From IMG/VR virus record IMGVR_UViG_3300025428_000014, positions 1 to 30,242 of that record: DNA of 30,242 nucleotides; one strand, 5' to 3'. The translations under genes and the position numbers were made by a program. Shown in pieces: positions 1 through 6,140 of this stretch (positions are counted from its first letter, which is position 1; each line of letters begins with the position of its first letter). Under the pieces are notes generated by a model that made no database searches, was not told the origin of the DNA, and saw only the letters and a program-made list of their open reading frames with translations. Source of the stretch: a virus.

Positions 1-978
1 TGTAAATGCCGTATCCCAAGATTGGATGATGTAATCACAAGGTGGAGGCGTTTCTTTATCCCAGACCCTCCACCATTCCCGTTTTACAAGAGCACCTTCT
101 TCAGAGGTCGGATCTTGTTGATACTGGGCTTGCCATTTGGAAAGCGGTAGTTCTATCCTTAGTTTATCTAATTCCTCGTAGCTCCAAAACTCAGGCCAGA
201 GGGGTTTTTCGTTTCTTTTAATTGCTGGAAGGCTGATGATTTCCCATTCATCACCGTCTCGGTCCACCATTGCTTGGCAGATTTTTCCCGTTAGATCTCG
301 TTTAGACCAACGGGTCATCACAACTACAATAGATCCTCCAGGCTGCAAACGCTGGCGAGGACCTGAAGTGTACCACTCGTACACCTTATCAAAAACGCTA
401 GGATCCCCAGCTGCAAGTGCTGCTTCTTGCTCGGAATGAGGGTCATCAATAATGAGAAGATCAGCACCTTTACCAGTAACAGTACCGCCAACACCAATAG
501 CAAAATACTCCCCGTTAGCATTAGTACTCCAACGACCAGCAGCCTTGCTATCCGATCTAAGAGCAACATTAGGGAATACTTTGGCATATGCCTCTCCGTC
601 TACTAAGTTACGCACCTTTCGACCAAAACCAACTGCAAGTTCAGCCGTGTTAGAACATTGAATGATTTTCTTATTAGGGAATTTTCCTAAGAACCAAGCT
701 GGCAAAAGATAACTGGCAAACTCAGACTTCGTATGACGAGGTGGCATATTAATAATAAGGCGTTTAATTTTTCCACTGGCAATCTCCTCAAATTTTGTTG
801 CCATTAATGCGTGATGTTCGCCATGAATAAAATTGGGCCACATGGTTTCTACAAACGACATAAAGTCAATTTGCCCAGTTTCACGAGTTACTGCATCTTG
901 ATAAGCCAACGCCAAAGGACGTAGCTTTGCCTGATCCTCCTCAGGCAGCTGGTCAATGATGTCTAACAGCTCATCCAT
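1..978 (-). CDS. terL: Terminase large subunit, N-terminal ATPase part (partial)
   Basis: Packaging motor: the ATPase drives DNA into the prohead and the C-terminal nuclease cuts the concatemer. The frame reads 326 codons without a stop and runs off the left edge. Visible motifs are a Walker A-like PPRHTKSE (residues about 79-86), a Walker B GADLLIIDDPHS (171-182) with its acidic pair, and SWDTAFT at the very end (320-326), which is the first acidic motif of the RNase H-like nuclease domain. The rest of the nuclease domain lies outside the window. The ATG at 978 overlaps the end of the preceding HTH gene by 8 bp, so the two are translationally coupled. The small terminase lies just upstream in the same unit. 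The family assignment is firm; the packaging strategy cannot be judged. Confidence 0.96.
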   Translation of the reverse strand, partial: MDELLDIIDQLPEEDQAKLRPLALAYQDAVTRETGQIDFMSFVETMWPNFIHGEHHALMATKFEEIASGKIKRLIINMPPRHTKSEFASYLLPAWFLGKFPNKKIIQCSNTAELAVGFGRKVRNLVDGEAYAKVFPNVALRSDSKAAGRWSTNANGEYFAIGVGGTVTGKGADLLIIDDPHSEQEAALAAGDPSVFDKVYEWYTSGPRQRLQPGGSIVVVMTRWSKRDLTGKICQAMVDRDGDEWEIISLPAIKRNEKPLWPEFWSYEELDKLRIELPLSKWQAQYQQDPTSEEGALVKREWWRVWDKETPPPCDYIIQSWDTAFT

Positions 979-1207
979 TCAAATTCCTTAGTTTGATGTA
1001 CGCTGGTCTGATGCTACGAGAGTACTTCATGTTCCCTTTGCAAACCCCTATTTCAATTAGGATTTTCATTTTCCTAGCCGTACCTCCACGCCCCCGATAA
1101 CCCGTCATTCTCATCACGTCATCAATAGTCGGACCAAAGCCAAAGTCCTCCCAGAACTTTTCAATGACATGAAAGACTTCTTTTTGAGCAGGAGTCATTT
1201 GCCACAA
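971..1207 (-). CDS. LexA N-terminal-like winged HTH protein
   Basis: A 78-residue protein starting MWQMTPAQKEVFHVIEKFWEDFGFGP. It resembles the DNA-binding domain of LexA (MT..Q..v...i..f....G..PT...i...) followed by TIDDVMRMTGYRGRGG, which fits a recognition-helix region, then a short wing. There is no peptidase domain, so it is only the DNA-binding half. It overlaps terL by 8 bp and the upstream gene by 13 bp. A role as a regulator of the packaging unit, or as a DNA-binding cofactor of terminase, is inference from position. Confidence 0.7.
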   Translation of the reverse strand: MWQMTPAQKEVFHVIEKFWEDFGFGPTIDDVMRMTGYRGRGGTARKMKILIEIGVCKGNMKYSRSIRPAYIKLRNLNG

Positions 1208-1443
1208 TCCTCCATGCCAGGTTCGTAAACTTTAGAACTGGCTGCTTCACCAGTTACCCAATGGTATTGTTTCTTACGAATCCCAAACTCATTCATAGGC
1301 AAAGACTGGCAAGCTACGGCATCCCTTAATAACTTTAAGTGAGCAATCGCCCTGTCTAGTGCTGCAACTTCTATTTCAATATCGGTCATACGATCCCTGC
1401 CCATAAGAAAATCACTGTTATCAGTATCAAAATGATTAGCCAT
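1195..1443 (-). CDS. Hypothetical protein between terS and the HTH gene
   Basis: 82 residues, not recognised. The middle (about 20-42, TDIEIEVAALDRAIAHLKLL) is a likely amphipathic or coiled-coil helix; the C-terminal half contains RKKQYHWVTGEAA. It starts 22 bp downstream of the terS stop and overlaps the next gene by 13 bp, so it is co-transcribed with both terminase genes. The purine-rich AGAGAACA before the ATG is a weak ribosome site, and translation may depend on coupling. Confidence 0.65.
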   Translation of the reverse strand: MANHFDTDNSDFLMGRDRMTDIEIEVAALDRAIAHLKLLRDAVACQSLPMNEFGIRKKQYHWVTGEAASSKVYEPGMEDCGK

Positions 1444-1465
1444 TGTTCTCTATCCATATACCCCC

Positions 1466-2431
1466 CTACCCTTTTTGATTAGAAAAAGATGACGGGGGGG
1501 TTTCTAAAACCGTGTTTCTCTCTTCCCAGTTAGGATTTTGTACCCCCTCCCCCATAGGGATTAACTGGTTAGGGTTAATACTTAGCTCTTCGGAAGTACT
1601 TGATTCTAAAGGATTTGTCACCGTAACAGGTGTTAGGGTGAGATTTGTTGGTGATTGAATGTGTGAAATACTATGCAAATGATCCGCATCGAGCACGGGC
1701 AAAAAAGGGGTGGTGGCACTCGGTGGGGGGTCGGAAATGGGAAAAGAAGAGCCAGTATCCCCAGTTTCAGAGATGGAATCCTCTTGGGATTGTTCCTGAT
1801 CATCCTGACTGCCATCATCATGCACCTCACGAGAGACTACATCGACTGGGTCATTGATCTCAGCGAGCAGTTGCTCGGCTGTTCTCTTGGTCGATACCCT
1901 CAGACTATTACTGTTCTTGATCGCCAGTTGGACTGCTTCCATCAGCTTGGCCTTGAGCGTGGTGCTATCCATCGTATGCACCAGTTCCCGTCTCTCAGTG
2001 AACAATGCCACCTCAGTCATCTTGCCTACCAGCTCTAACGCCTTGAGTTGCTGGGCGGGGGGCAAGTCATCATTCAGAGCCATGCTGGAGAGTTTATGGA
2101 TTGCCATAGCCCTCAAACGAGGGGGTAATAGATATTCCTCCACCTCTTTCTGTGCTTCCAGTGCCGTTATGTATGTAGCCACATTTGGGGAGCGTGAGAG
2201 CTTACTTGCTTCTACTCCAGCAGTCTCTCTCTTGCCCTTAGTGTTATACGCTCTGCGGTAGGCTTCGCTCTTGTTCCCAGTAGCCACGACTTGTTCAGCA
2301 AATGCCTTTTGTTTCTTGGTTAGCTTGATCCCTTGCTTAGACTGGCTACCGAGAATGATGGTCTCAATCGGCACTGCTTTCATGCCTTCAGCTATCTCTT
2401 TCTTGGTTAGTCTTCTCTTGGTGTTAGGCAT
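1466..2431 (-). CDS. terS: Terminase small subunit (Terminase_2-like HTH)
   Basis: Recognises the packaging site on phage DNA and hands it to the large subunit. Residues about 35-100 carry the typical pattern KLTKKQKAFAEQVVATGNKS, then EAYRRAYNTKG and a helix with SKLSRSPNVATYI, matching the helix-turn-helix of the Terminase_2 family. The middle (about 100-170) is helical, as expected for oligomerisation. The C-terminal 130 residues are low-complexity S/T/P/D/E and look disordered, which makes the protein longer than most small terminases. I start at the ATG at 2431; a TTG at 2440 in the same frame is possible and would be only one base from an inverted repeat (2442-2457). It is the first gene of the leftward packaging unit. 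Confidence 0.88.
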   Translation of the reverse strand: MPNTKRRLTKKEIAEGMKAVPIETIILGSQSKQGIKLTKKQKAFAEQVVATGNKSEAYRRAYNTKGKRETAGVEASKLSRSPNVATYITALEAQKEVEEYLLPPRLRAMAIHKLSSMALNDDLPPAQQLKALELVGKMTEVALFTERRELVHTMDSTTLKAKLMEAVQLAIKNSNSLRVSTKRTAEQLLAEINDPVDVVSREVHDDGSQDDQEQSQEDSISETGDTGSSFPISDPPPSATTPFLPVLDADHLHSISHIQSPTNLTLTPVTVTNPLESSTSEELSINPNQLIPMGEGVQNPNWEERNTVLETPPSSFSNQKG

Positions 2432-2441
2432 AGTATTCAAT

Positions 2442-2457
2442 GGGTATATTTATACCC
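2442..2457. promoter_or_regulatory. Perfect 7-bp inverted repeat just upstream of terS
   Basis: GGGTATA-TT-TATACCC, a perfect dyad with a 2-base centre, 10 bp from the chosen terS start. The minus-strand reading TATAAATA could also serve as a -10 element. Operator for the packaging operon is inference; a 16-bp dyad immediately before a start fits a repressor site. Confidence 0.45.
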
Positions 2458-2662
2458 CCCAAGTATAGGACAGTTCTGTAAAGGACATCAATAGTCTTCT
2501 CTCCCTTACTACTATCTCTCTCTCACTGTTAAGGTGAGACCGCCTTTTAGGGTCATTCAGGCGAGCCATAGAGCCATGCTTTCCATTTTTGTGAGCCCTG
2601 ATACACAAGTAAGGGATTTTAGGCAGTCTCTTATCGCCATGAGAGCCTTATTCTATAAGGGC

Positions 2663-2676
2663 TAAAAATATTTTTA
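2663..2676. promoter_or_regulatory. 14-bp AT palindrome after a stem-loop
   Basis: TAAAAATATTTTTA is its own reverse complement and directly follows the stem-loop at 2644-2663. Stem plus T-run could end transcription; alternatively the AT block is a melting or protein-binding site in the divergent control region. Confidence 0.35.
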
Positions 2677-2720
2677 ATAAATACTATGCAAGTCAAGTAT
2701 TTATGGTTTAAGATTTAATC

Positions 2721-2739
2721 TCATTCACTAGATGAATGA
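2721..2739. promoter_or_regulatory. Perfect inverted repeat before the first rightward gene
   Basis: TCATTCA-CTAGA-TGAATGA: two perfect 7-bp arms with a 5-base centre, 29 bp upstream of the first start of the rightward cluster. It is placed like an operator near the transcription start; no promoter could be assigned with it. Confidence 0.4.
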
Positions 2740-2767
2740 ATAAACAAACCACCTACTAGGAGTAATT

Positions 2768-2986
2768 ATGAAGATAACCTACACACCAACAAACGCTGAT
2801 GAGTTGATGATCATTGGAGCAGTTCGCATGATTGCTAGAGAAAGAGATTGGAATGTAGTAAACGAACATTGGTTAGACGGAGACATCCTTGAGTTGTTAT
2901 CTGAAGTTGATATGGATTTACCTAAAGCCCTTAAGAACATTGAGCATATGGTTGCTATCAAGCGAGAATTTACCCAGTCAAACTGA
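2768..2986 (+). CDS. Small hypothetical protein, first gene of the rightward cluster
   Basis: 72 residues, family not recognised. Predicted mostly helical, acidic in the middle (HWLDGDILELLSEVDMDLP). The ATG follows a good ribosome site, CTACTAGGAG, at a spacing of 5 bases. The stop TGA (2984-2986) lies inside the CTGATGA core of the hammerhead ribozyme at 2977-3028, so the last two residues (SN) are encoded by ribozyme sequence. Confidence 0.75.
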   Translation: MKITYTPTNADELMIIGAVRMIARERDWNVVNEHWLDGDILELLSEVDMDLPKALKNIEHMVAIKREFTQSN

Positions 2987-3028
2987 TGATGGGCTAATGC
3001 CCGAAACAGTCGTAAGACTGTCTTTGAC
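2977..3028 (+). ncRNA. Hammerhead ribozyme 1 (type I topology)
   Basis: All three helices and the catalytic core can be read. Stem I is GTCAAA (2977-2982) with TTTGAC (3023-3028). The core CTGATGA is 2983-2989. Stem II is GGGC (2991-2994), loop TAAT, GCCC (2999-3002). Core GAA is 3003-3005. Stem III is ACAGTC (3006-3011), loop GTAA, GACTGT (3016-3021). C3022 completes the GUC triplet; predicted cleavage is between 3022 and 3023. Stem I is the open helix, which makes it type I. One oddity is an extra U (2990) between the core and stem II, which could lower activity. The new 5' end would lie 9 bases before the CCGCTAGGAG ribosome site of the next gene. Confidence 0.78.
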
Positions 3029-3047
3029 AAACCGCTAGGAGAAACAA

Positions 3048-3323
3048 ATGGCTAATTGGAAACAAACACTAGACATCACTGATCTTATGGAGACCTTTGA
3101 GCAGACTGAGGATGCTCTTACCTTTGCTAAGAGGGCATCTACTCGCATCCAGTTGTTCATTGAAACACACCAGTCTTGGGCAGATCGCAGTGGCATCACT
3201 GAAGACTTAGAGCAGATCGCTGAGTCTTTCTCATATGCTGATGACACCGCAGAGATTGACTACATCATGGCTGATCTGTATGACCTTGCCGACAATGCCC
3301 GAATTTGGGTTAAGACATTTTAA
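3048..3323 (+). CDS. Small acidic helical protein
   Basis: 91 residues, not recognised. Strongly acidic with helical segments (DITDLMETFEQTEDALTFAK and EDLEQIAESFSYADD). The ribosome site CCGCTAGGAG precedes the ATG by 6 bases and comes directly after ribozyme 1, so ribozyme cleavage would make this the first gene of the processed downstream RNA. Acidic proteins of this kind can be DNA mimics or inhibitors of host proteins, but there is no direct evidence of that here. Confidence 0.75.
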   Translation: MANWKQTLDITDLMETFEQTEDALTFAKRASTRIQLFIETHQSWADRSGITEDLEQIAESFSYADDTAEIDYIMADLYDLADNARIWVKTF

Positions 3324-3334
3324 GGAGATTGATT

Positions 3335-3466
3335 ATGTTTGGAGTAATTGCTTGTAGTGATCCTAAGTTCCCATACGCTATTGAAGATGAGAATGGGGAG
3401 ATCATGGCATTGTTCGCATATGAGGATGAAGCCTTGAAAGTAGCTGAGTTCTTAAATCGGTCTTGA
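3335..3466 (+). CDS. Short hypothetical protein (43 aa)
   Basis: Reads MFGVIACSDPKFPYAIEDEN and ends EALKVAEFLNRS. A TAAGGAGA ribosome site sits 6-7 bases before the ATG and the gene starts 11 bp after the preceding stop. The pattern (short beta strands, then a helix with EDEALKVAEFLN) resembles small phage proteins of one sheet and one helix. Function unknown. Confidence 0.65.
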   Translation: MFGVIACSDPKFPYAIEDENGEIMALFAYEDEALKVAEFLNRS

Positions 3467-3473
3467 GTGCTGT

Positions 3474-3517
3474 AATCCTGATGCCCTTTGGGGTATCGGG
3501 ATTGCCATTCGGTAATC
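3474..3517 (+). promoter_or_regulatory. Structured leader with two mutually exclusive hairpins
   Basis: Hairpin A (3474-3503) pairs AATCCTGATGCCC with GGGTATCGGGATT around a TTTG loop: 13 pairs, two of them G-U. Hairpin B (3500-3517) pairs GATTGCC with GGTAATC around ATTC, one G-U pair. They share bases 3500-3503, so only one can form completely. The element sits directly before the TTAACTGCTAGGAG ribosome site of the next gene, where the two ribozymes sit before theirs. The G-U pairs point to function as RNA. It lacks the GAAA core and is not a hammerhead. Confidence 0.5.
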
Positions 3518-3538
3518 ATTAACTGCTAGGAGTTCAAA

Positions 3539-3901
3539 TTGGAAACACAAACTGTAAAGAAAACAATCGACTTATCCCAGTTCTATGGCACTGAGTCGTA
3601 TCACCGCACTAACCTGTTTACCCCTAAGTTGGTTCACACTGATGGGGTTCAATACTTTGCCGATCAAGGTGGTTGCTACTGGTTCTTGGATATCGTTGCC
3701 AGTGAATACTATCCACTGTTGGCTAAAGAGCCACTGCTCTCCATCCAGTTAGCCGTTGAGGATGGTAAAGCAGATATCTGCGTGGAAGACGGAGACTGCA
3801 ACATCATAAAGCAAAAGCATATTGCCCTGACTGATTGCCCTGATGGGATGTATCGGTTCTTCCTTACGGACAATGTTCTGATGCTTACTTCGGAGTATTG
3901 A
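3539..3901 (+). CDS. DUF6876-family protein, TTG start
   Basis: 120 residues. The pattern DLSQFYGTESYHR, VHTDGVQYFADQGGCYWFLD, IVASEYYP, ALTDCPDGMYRFFLTDN and C-terminal VLMLTSEY matches what I know of the DUF6876 family, found in phages and plasmids without a known role. The start is TTG at 3539, set by AACTGCTAGGAG at a spacing of 6 bases; no ATG lies near the conserved N-terminus. The stop TGA at 3899-3901 overlaps a possible TTG of the next gene. Confidence 0.8.
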   Translation: METQTVKKTIDLSQFYGTESYHRTNLFTPKLVHTDGVQYFADQGGCYWFLDIVASEYYPLLAKEPLLSIQLAVEDGKADICVEDGDCNIIKQKHIALTDCPDGMYRFFLTDNVLMLTSEY

Positions 3902-3903
3902 TC

Positions 3904-4203
3904 ATGGCAGACTTGATTGACACGATGACAGTCAAGTCTCCCCTTTTCCTTGAGGGAAGTTGGGGGGAGCGAGACATTGGCACACACGAATCCACACTGG
4001 AGTTGTATTTCAACAAGGACAACACTGGGTTTATCGAATGGGATATTCCTGATGTTGCCTTTGAATACATTGGTCTTTGGTTCGATATCGACAAAGATGG
4101 AAAACGCTCCCTATCTGAATACGATGGGGTTATGAGTCTCAATGACCATGCAATAGCACTGCTCCGCAAAAACGGAGTGGAAGTAGGAAAGGACTTCGAA
4201 TAA
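3904..4203 (+). CDS. Hypothetical acidic protein (99 aa)
   Basis: Not recognised. Contains YFNKDNTGFIEWDIPD and WFDIDKDGKRSLSEYDGV. The segment DIDKDGKRSLSE resembles a single EF-hand-like acidic loop, but it is read here within a beta-rich protein and calcium binding is not claimed. I chose the ATG at 3904 because GGAG lies 9 bases before it; a TTG at 3898 is in frame. The stop TAA shares a base with the next ATG (TAATG). Confidence 0.75.
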   Translation: MADLIDTMTVKSPLFLEGSWGERDIGTHESTLELYFNKDNTGFIEWDIPDVAFEYIGLWFDIDKDGKRSLSEYDGVMSLNDHAIALLRKNGVEVGKDFE

Positions 4204-4319
4204 TGTTCCCCAAGCATGACTGGTTAGTAAACACCATATTGGTCGTTGCTTGGGCATACATAGCCTTTTATGTATTCCCACAAGCAATTTACCTTTTTAT
4301 CAAGACTGGAGGGTTCTAA
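4203..4319 (+). CDS. Single-pass membrane mini-protein (38 aa)
   Basis: MFPKHDWLVNTILVVAWAYI begins the protein, with one hydrophobic helix over residues about 9-33 and a short polar tail KTGGF. It overlaps both neighbours by one base in TAATG arrangements, which supports it as real despite its size. Function unknown; it may act at the inner membrane. Confidence 0.6.
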   Translation: MFPKHDWLVNTILVVAWAYIAFYVFPQAIYLFIKTGGF

Positions 4320-4483
4320 TGCACGAGCACGAGGGTTATGTATGGGATGAATACGATGCTCAAGGGATCTTCCTATGCCGAGTATGCGATTCATGCGTGG
4401 AAGAGAAGTTAAGCAAATACCGCCCTGAGATCCTTTCAGGGTATTCACAATCAGATGTATATGAGCCAATAGAGGAGCACTAG
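4319..4483 (+). CDS. Small CxxC protein (54 aa)
   Basis: Begins MHEHEGYVWDEYDAQGIFLC with a CRVCDSC cluster (cysteines at residues 20, 23 and 26) and ends YEPIEEH. The cysteines plus nearby histidines could bind a metal. A longer in-frame reading upstream would run through the preceding membrane-protein gene; the ATG at 4319 in TAATG is the likelier start, preceded by GGAGG. Family unknown. Confidence 0.68.
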   Translation: MHEHEGYVWDEYDAQGIFLCRVCDSCVEEKLSKYRPEILSGYSQSDVYEPIEEH

Positions 4484-4484
4484 C

Positions 4485-4691
4485 ATGGGAATTGAATCAA
4501 ATCTATTTACCACTGTTCAAGAGGTTTATTTTGACCTTTTGGACTTGGATAAAAACAATTATTTAAAAGGTATTAAGTTGGAGGGTTTTAACGAGTTTAC
4601 CAATATGCGTGATTTTGTAGATGAGCAAATTATGAAGTTAAATTATCTCGAAAATCATATGAAAACACTTTTCAATATTGAGGAGGAATAA
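4485..4691 (+). CDS. Hypothetical protein (68 aa)
   Basis: Helical, acidic small protein with FDLLDLDKNNYLKGIKLEGF and a C-terminal helix ending FNIEEE. The start is one base after the preceding stop, with GAGGAG upstream. The end of the gene (GAGGAGGAATAAC) forms the ribosome site of the next gene. Confidence 0.7.
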   Translation: MGIESNLFTTVQEVYFDLLDLDKNNYLKGIKLEGFNEFTNMRDFVDEQIMKLNYLENHMKTLFNIEEE

Positions 4692-4692
4692 C

Positions 4693-5265
4693 ATGGGATG
4701 GACTGGGACACAATGCTTTTTCAAAATCAGTCGCAAAGACTTTTTGATTAAAGAATTTACGCAAGAAAACGATACCCACAAATGGTGGCTAACCAATATC
4801 TCAATGCGTGGCAACACCGCATATTGCATTAGTTGGCAAGAGGAGAAAGCCACTGGGATCAAACACCATGAAGGCATGGTTATCTTGACTGAGAAACGCA
4901 GAGAAGATCCTGATTGGATTTATTACAAGAATATGGGGGAGACTGTATTGCCCTATTACTTTGATGCTCCCAAGAGCCTTATTACGACTCTTAACGCATT
5001 AGGTATGCCGTTCAATACAAGTGCTAAACAATGGCGAGAGCGATGCTTGGCAAATGCCAGTGTCAAGAAACCAAAGTTAAAGTTTGGCGATGTTGTGAAG
5101 TTTGCCCATCCGATGTCATTCTCATTCTCTACTGGGAGGGTTGAAGAGGACACCTTTACCTATGTTGAATATGGGACAAAGAGAAATGTATTCAAGACCA
5201 GTCAAGGGAATCTTTGCCGTATATCAAAGTTAGCCAATAGGGAATTTACAGTTCTATCAAACTGA
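4693..5265 (+). CDS. Hypothetical protein starting MGWTGT (190 aa)
   Basis: One of the larger proteins of this cluster. Its start MGWTGTQCFFK resembles a set of phage and plasmid hypothetical proteins with a conserved MGW-T start. The N-terminal half is mixed alpha/beta (TAYCISWQEEKATG, GMVILTEKRREDPDWIYYKNMGE). The C-terminal part (KFGDVVKFAHPMSFSFSTGR to NVFKTSQGNLCRISKL) looks like a small beta-barrel. The ATG at 4693 follows AGGAGG at an ideal spacing; an in-frame start 15 bases earlier has no such site. The stop TGA (5263-5265) lies inside the CTGATGA core of ribozyme 2, and the last residues, SN, are the same as in the gene before ribozyme 1. Confidence 0.75.
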   Translation: MGWTGTQCFFKISRKDFLIKEFTQENDTHKWWLTNISMRGNTAYCISWQEEKATGIKHHEGMVILTEKRREDPDWIYYKNMGETVLPYYFDAPKSLITTLNALGMPFNTSAKQWRERCLANASVKKPKLKFGDVVKFAHPMSFSFSTGRVEEDTFTYVEYGTKRNVFKTSQGNLCRISKLANREFTVLSN

Positions 5266-5349
5266 TGAGCCAAGAGTAATGGCGAAACAAGTAAGTATGA
5301 GACCGCAAAGTCGTATGACGAGACCGCAAATTACTTACTTGTCTTTGAT
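5256..5349 (+). ncRNA. Hammerhead ribozyme 2 (type I topology)
   Basis: A complete hammerhead. Stem I is ATCAAA (5256-5261) with TTTGAT (5344-5349). Core CTGATGA is 5262-5268. Stem II is GCC (5269-5271), loop AAGAGTAAT, GGC (5281-5283). Core GAA is 5284-5286. Stem III is ACAAGTAAGTA (5287-5297) with TACTTACTTGT (5332-5342), 11 perfect pairs. C5343 completes the GUC triplet; predicted cleavage is between 5343 and 5344. Stem III is capped by a 34-base loop holding a duplicated GAGACCGCAAA (5299-5309 and 5320-5330). The 3' product begins TTTGATT and runs straight into AACTGCTAGGAG, the ribosome site of the next gene. Confidence 0.9.
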
Positions 5350-5369
5350 TAACTGCTAGGAGAATTAAC

Positions 5370-5837
5370 ATGGGTTTAGATATGTATTTAACCGCTAAGA
5401 AATACCTTTGGTCTGATGCCGATAAGGAGTTATCTGCCAAGATCAATGAAGCCATTGGAGTTGAGCCTGACTTTGAGAAACGATTTAATGGTTCAAGTTT
5501 GGTTGCTAAAGAGATATCACTGGATGCGATGTATTGGAGAAAAGCCAATGCCATTCATGGATGGTTCGTCAATGTTGTTCAGGATGGTGAGGATAACTGC
5601 CGAGAATATGAGGTAGATCGAGAACAGTTGGTAACACTGCGTGATCTTTGCAAAGACATCCTTGAGCATCCTGATGCTGAAAGGGAAACCGACTTAGAGC
5701 CGACTGAGGGATTCTTCTTTGGTTCTTACAAAAAAGACGAATGGTATTACGAAGACCTGAAGAACACTGTTGAGGGGTTGGATAAGGTCTTGACATTACC
5801 TGACGAGTATTCATTTAGCTATCAAGCCAGTTGGTAA
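5370..5837 (+). CDS. Conserved phage hypothetical protein, MGLDMYL family
   Basis: 155 residues. It begins MGLDMYLTAKKYLW and contains MYWRKANAIHGWFV, VQDGEDNCREYEV, QLVTLRDLCKDIL and GFFFGSYKKDEWYYEDL, a combination found in many phage hypothetical proteins whose function is unknown. The fold appears mostly helical with conserved aromatics and acidic residues. The start is set by AACTGCTAGGAG 7 bases before the ATG, immediately after ribozyme 2, so this would be the first gene of the cleaved downstream RNA. Confidence 0.82.
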   Translation: MGLDMYLTAKKYLWSDADKELSAKINEAIGVEPDFEKRFNGSSLVAKEISLDAMYWRKANAIHGWFVNVVQDGEDNCREYEVDREQLVTLRDLCKDILEHPDAERETDLEPTEGFFFGSYKKDEWYYEDLKNTVEGLDKVLTLPDEYSFSYQASW

Positions 5838-5847
5838 GGAGATAACC

Positions 5848-6138
5848 ATGCAAAACATATGCGAAGACGGATATCAGGGCAATCACGATCCAGTATTAGA
5901 TGAGTTTGGATTAGATGCTTACGAGCAGATTCAAATGAATTATGAGTCTCTTGACAATGGATCAGTGGTTGTCAATTTTGATGTATGGGACACCGAGAAT
6001 GACCAAGTTGTAAAGCAAGGAGGTTATGTCATGGTGCGTAAAGACGAAGACGACAAAGTGTTTGCCGTTGTCGTTATTGATGCCAATGGCGATAAGGTTG
6101 CAGAGGTTCATTTGCCATTTAACTTTTTGGAGTGCTGA
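5848..6138 (+). CDS. Hypothetical acidic protein (96 aa)
   Basis: Very acidic, beta-rich protein (GSVVVNFDVWDTENDQ, GGYVMVRKDEDDKVFAVVVI, GDKVAEVHLPF). A ribosome site AAGGAGAT precedes the ATG. It lies 10 bp after the preceding gene. Family not recognised. Confidence 0.73.
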   Translation: MQNICEDGYQGNHDPVLDEFGLDAYEQIQMNYESLDNGSVVVNFDVWDTENDQVVKQGGYVMVRKDEDDKVFAVVVIDANGDKVAEVHLPFNFLEC

Positions 6139-6140
6139 TT

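Larger units (their letters stand above)
2461..2767. other. Control region between divergent units, no gene seen
   Basis: Some 300 bp without a plausible gene, lying between the leftward packaging genes and the rightward small-gene cluster. It holds several dyads: TCTCAC/GTGAGA (2521-2526 and 2534-2539), CGCCT/AGGCG (2541-2545 and 2559-2563), a stem AGCCTTAT/ATAAGGGCT (2644-2663, one bulge) followed directly by the 14-bp palindrome TAAAAATATTTTTA (2663-2676), and TCATTCA-CTAGA-TGAATGA (2721-2739). From 2660 onward it is strongly AT-rich. I see no confident sigma70 -35/-10 pair, so promoters here are presumed rather than shown. Confidence 0.6.

Noticed and set aside
1645-2261. Plus-strand frames of 70-135 codons opposite the small terminase gene
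   Set aside because: They lie antisense to the well-supported terS frame, in its low-complexity part, and have no ribosome sites.
3466-3520. Possible third hammerhead because of CTGATG at 3478
   Set aside because: No CTGATGA followed by GAAA, and the pairing that is present uses the CTGATG bases in a stem.
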